A stretch of DNA of 34,018 bases from Thermoplasmata archaeon (lineage in GTDB: Archaea; Thermoplasmatota; Thermoplasmata; RBG-16-68-12; JAGMCJ01): assembly GCA_023136265.1 (NCBI GenBank), contig JAGLRN010000038.1:1-34018 (forward strand), read 5' to 3'. Positions 32,883 to 34,018 of this stretch are shown here, piece after piece. Position numbers and translations under genes: made by a program. The stretch's first letter is position 1. Each line of letters begins with the position of its first letter. The notes beneath the pieces were generated by a model, which did not search any database, was not told the origin of the DNA, and worked only from the letters and a program-made list of their open reading frames with translations.

Positions 32883-34018
<1,136 letters not shown>

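Overview
The window is archaeal. It ends inside an archaeal 16S rRNA gene and carries ribosomal protein S6e, aIF2 gamma, Pelota, archaeosine transglycosylase, a DGGGP-synthase-type UbiA, a KEOPS Pcc1 subunit, TrmY and Pth2. TATA-like boxes lie about 26 nt upstream of many start codons. The gene set and the 16S suggest a Thermoplasmatota-type lineage, perhaps an uncultured one; I cannot place it lower from sequence reading alone. Nothing marks the region as a plasmid, virus or island: there is no transposase, integrase or CRISPR array.

Layout. Positions 1-6897 (minus) hold the 5' 2299 codons of a giant secreted subtilisin-family protein that runs off the left edge. A seven-bladed WD40 propeller sits between its catalytic Asp and His. 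Next come cysS, rps6e and the aIF2 gamma gene (7081-9967, plus), a structured candidate ncRNA (10042-10181), and pelA. A minus-strand operon follows (DUF1616-like membrane protein, pth2, DUF99), then a Ras-like small GTPase (minus), a tungsten-type aldehyde ferredoxin oxidoreductase, a DUF429 protein and a MazG-like pyrophosphatase (plus). A tightly overlapping minus operon (RNase H-fold nuclease, PflX-like radical SAM, second radical SAM) diverges from an RNase J-like metallo-beta-lactamase gene, which is followed by tgtA. The next stretch holds pcc1, a nitroreductase, a two-helix membrane protein, tRNA-Gln, a t6A methylthiotransferase, a small basic coiled-coil protein, and a metallophosphoesterase-UbiA pair. 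The right part has a 4-hydroxybutyryl-CoA dehydratase-like protein, a cupin, trmY, tRNA-Ser, a QueH-like protein, a GAF protein, a methyltransferase, a CBS protein, and 16S rRNA with a strongly structured leader.

How the genes relate. Most are translation, tRNA-modification or RNA-turnover housekeeping genes: S6e, aIF2 gamma, Pelota, Pth2, CysRS, TgtA, Pcc1, t6A methylthiotransferase, TrmY, QueH-like and RNase J-like. Others suggest an anaerobic, ferredoxin- and radical-based metabolism: AOR, three radical SAM enzymes and the 4HB-CoA dehydratase homologue. Gene density is high and several convergent neighbours overlap at their 3' ends. The most unusual items are the protease with the nested propeller, the candidate ncRNA before pelA, the apparent CTG start of trmY, the out-of-frame conserved N-terminus of the RNase H-fold gene, and the dehydratase homologue that lacks its cluster histidine.
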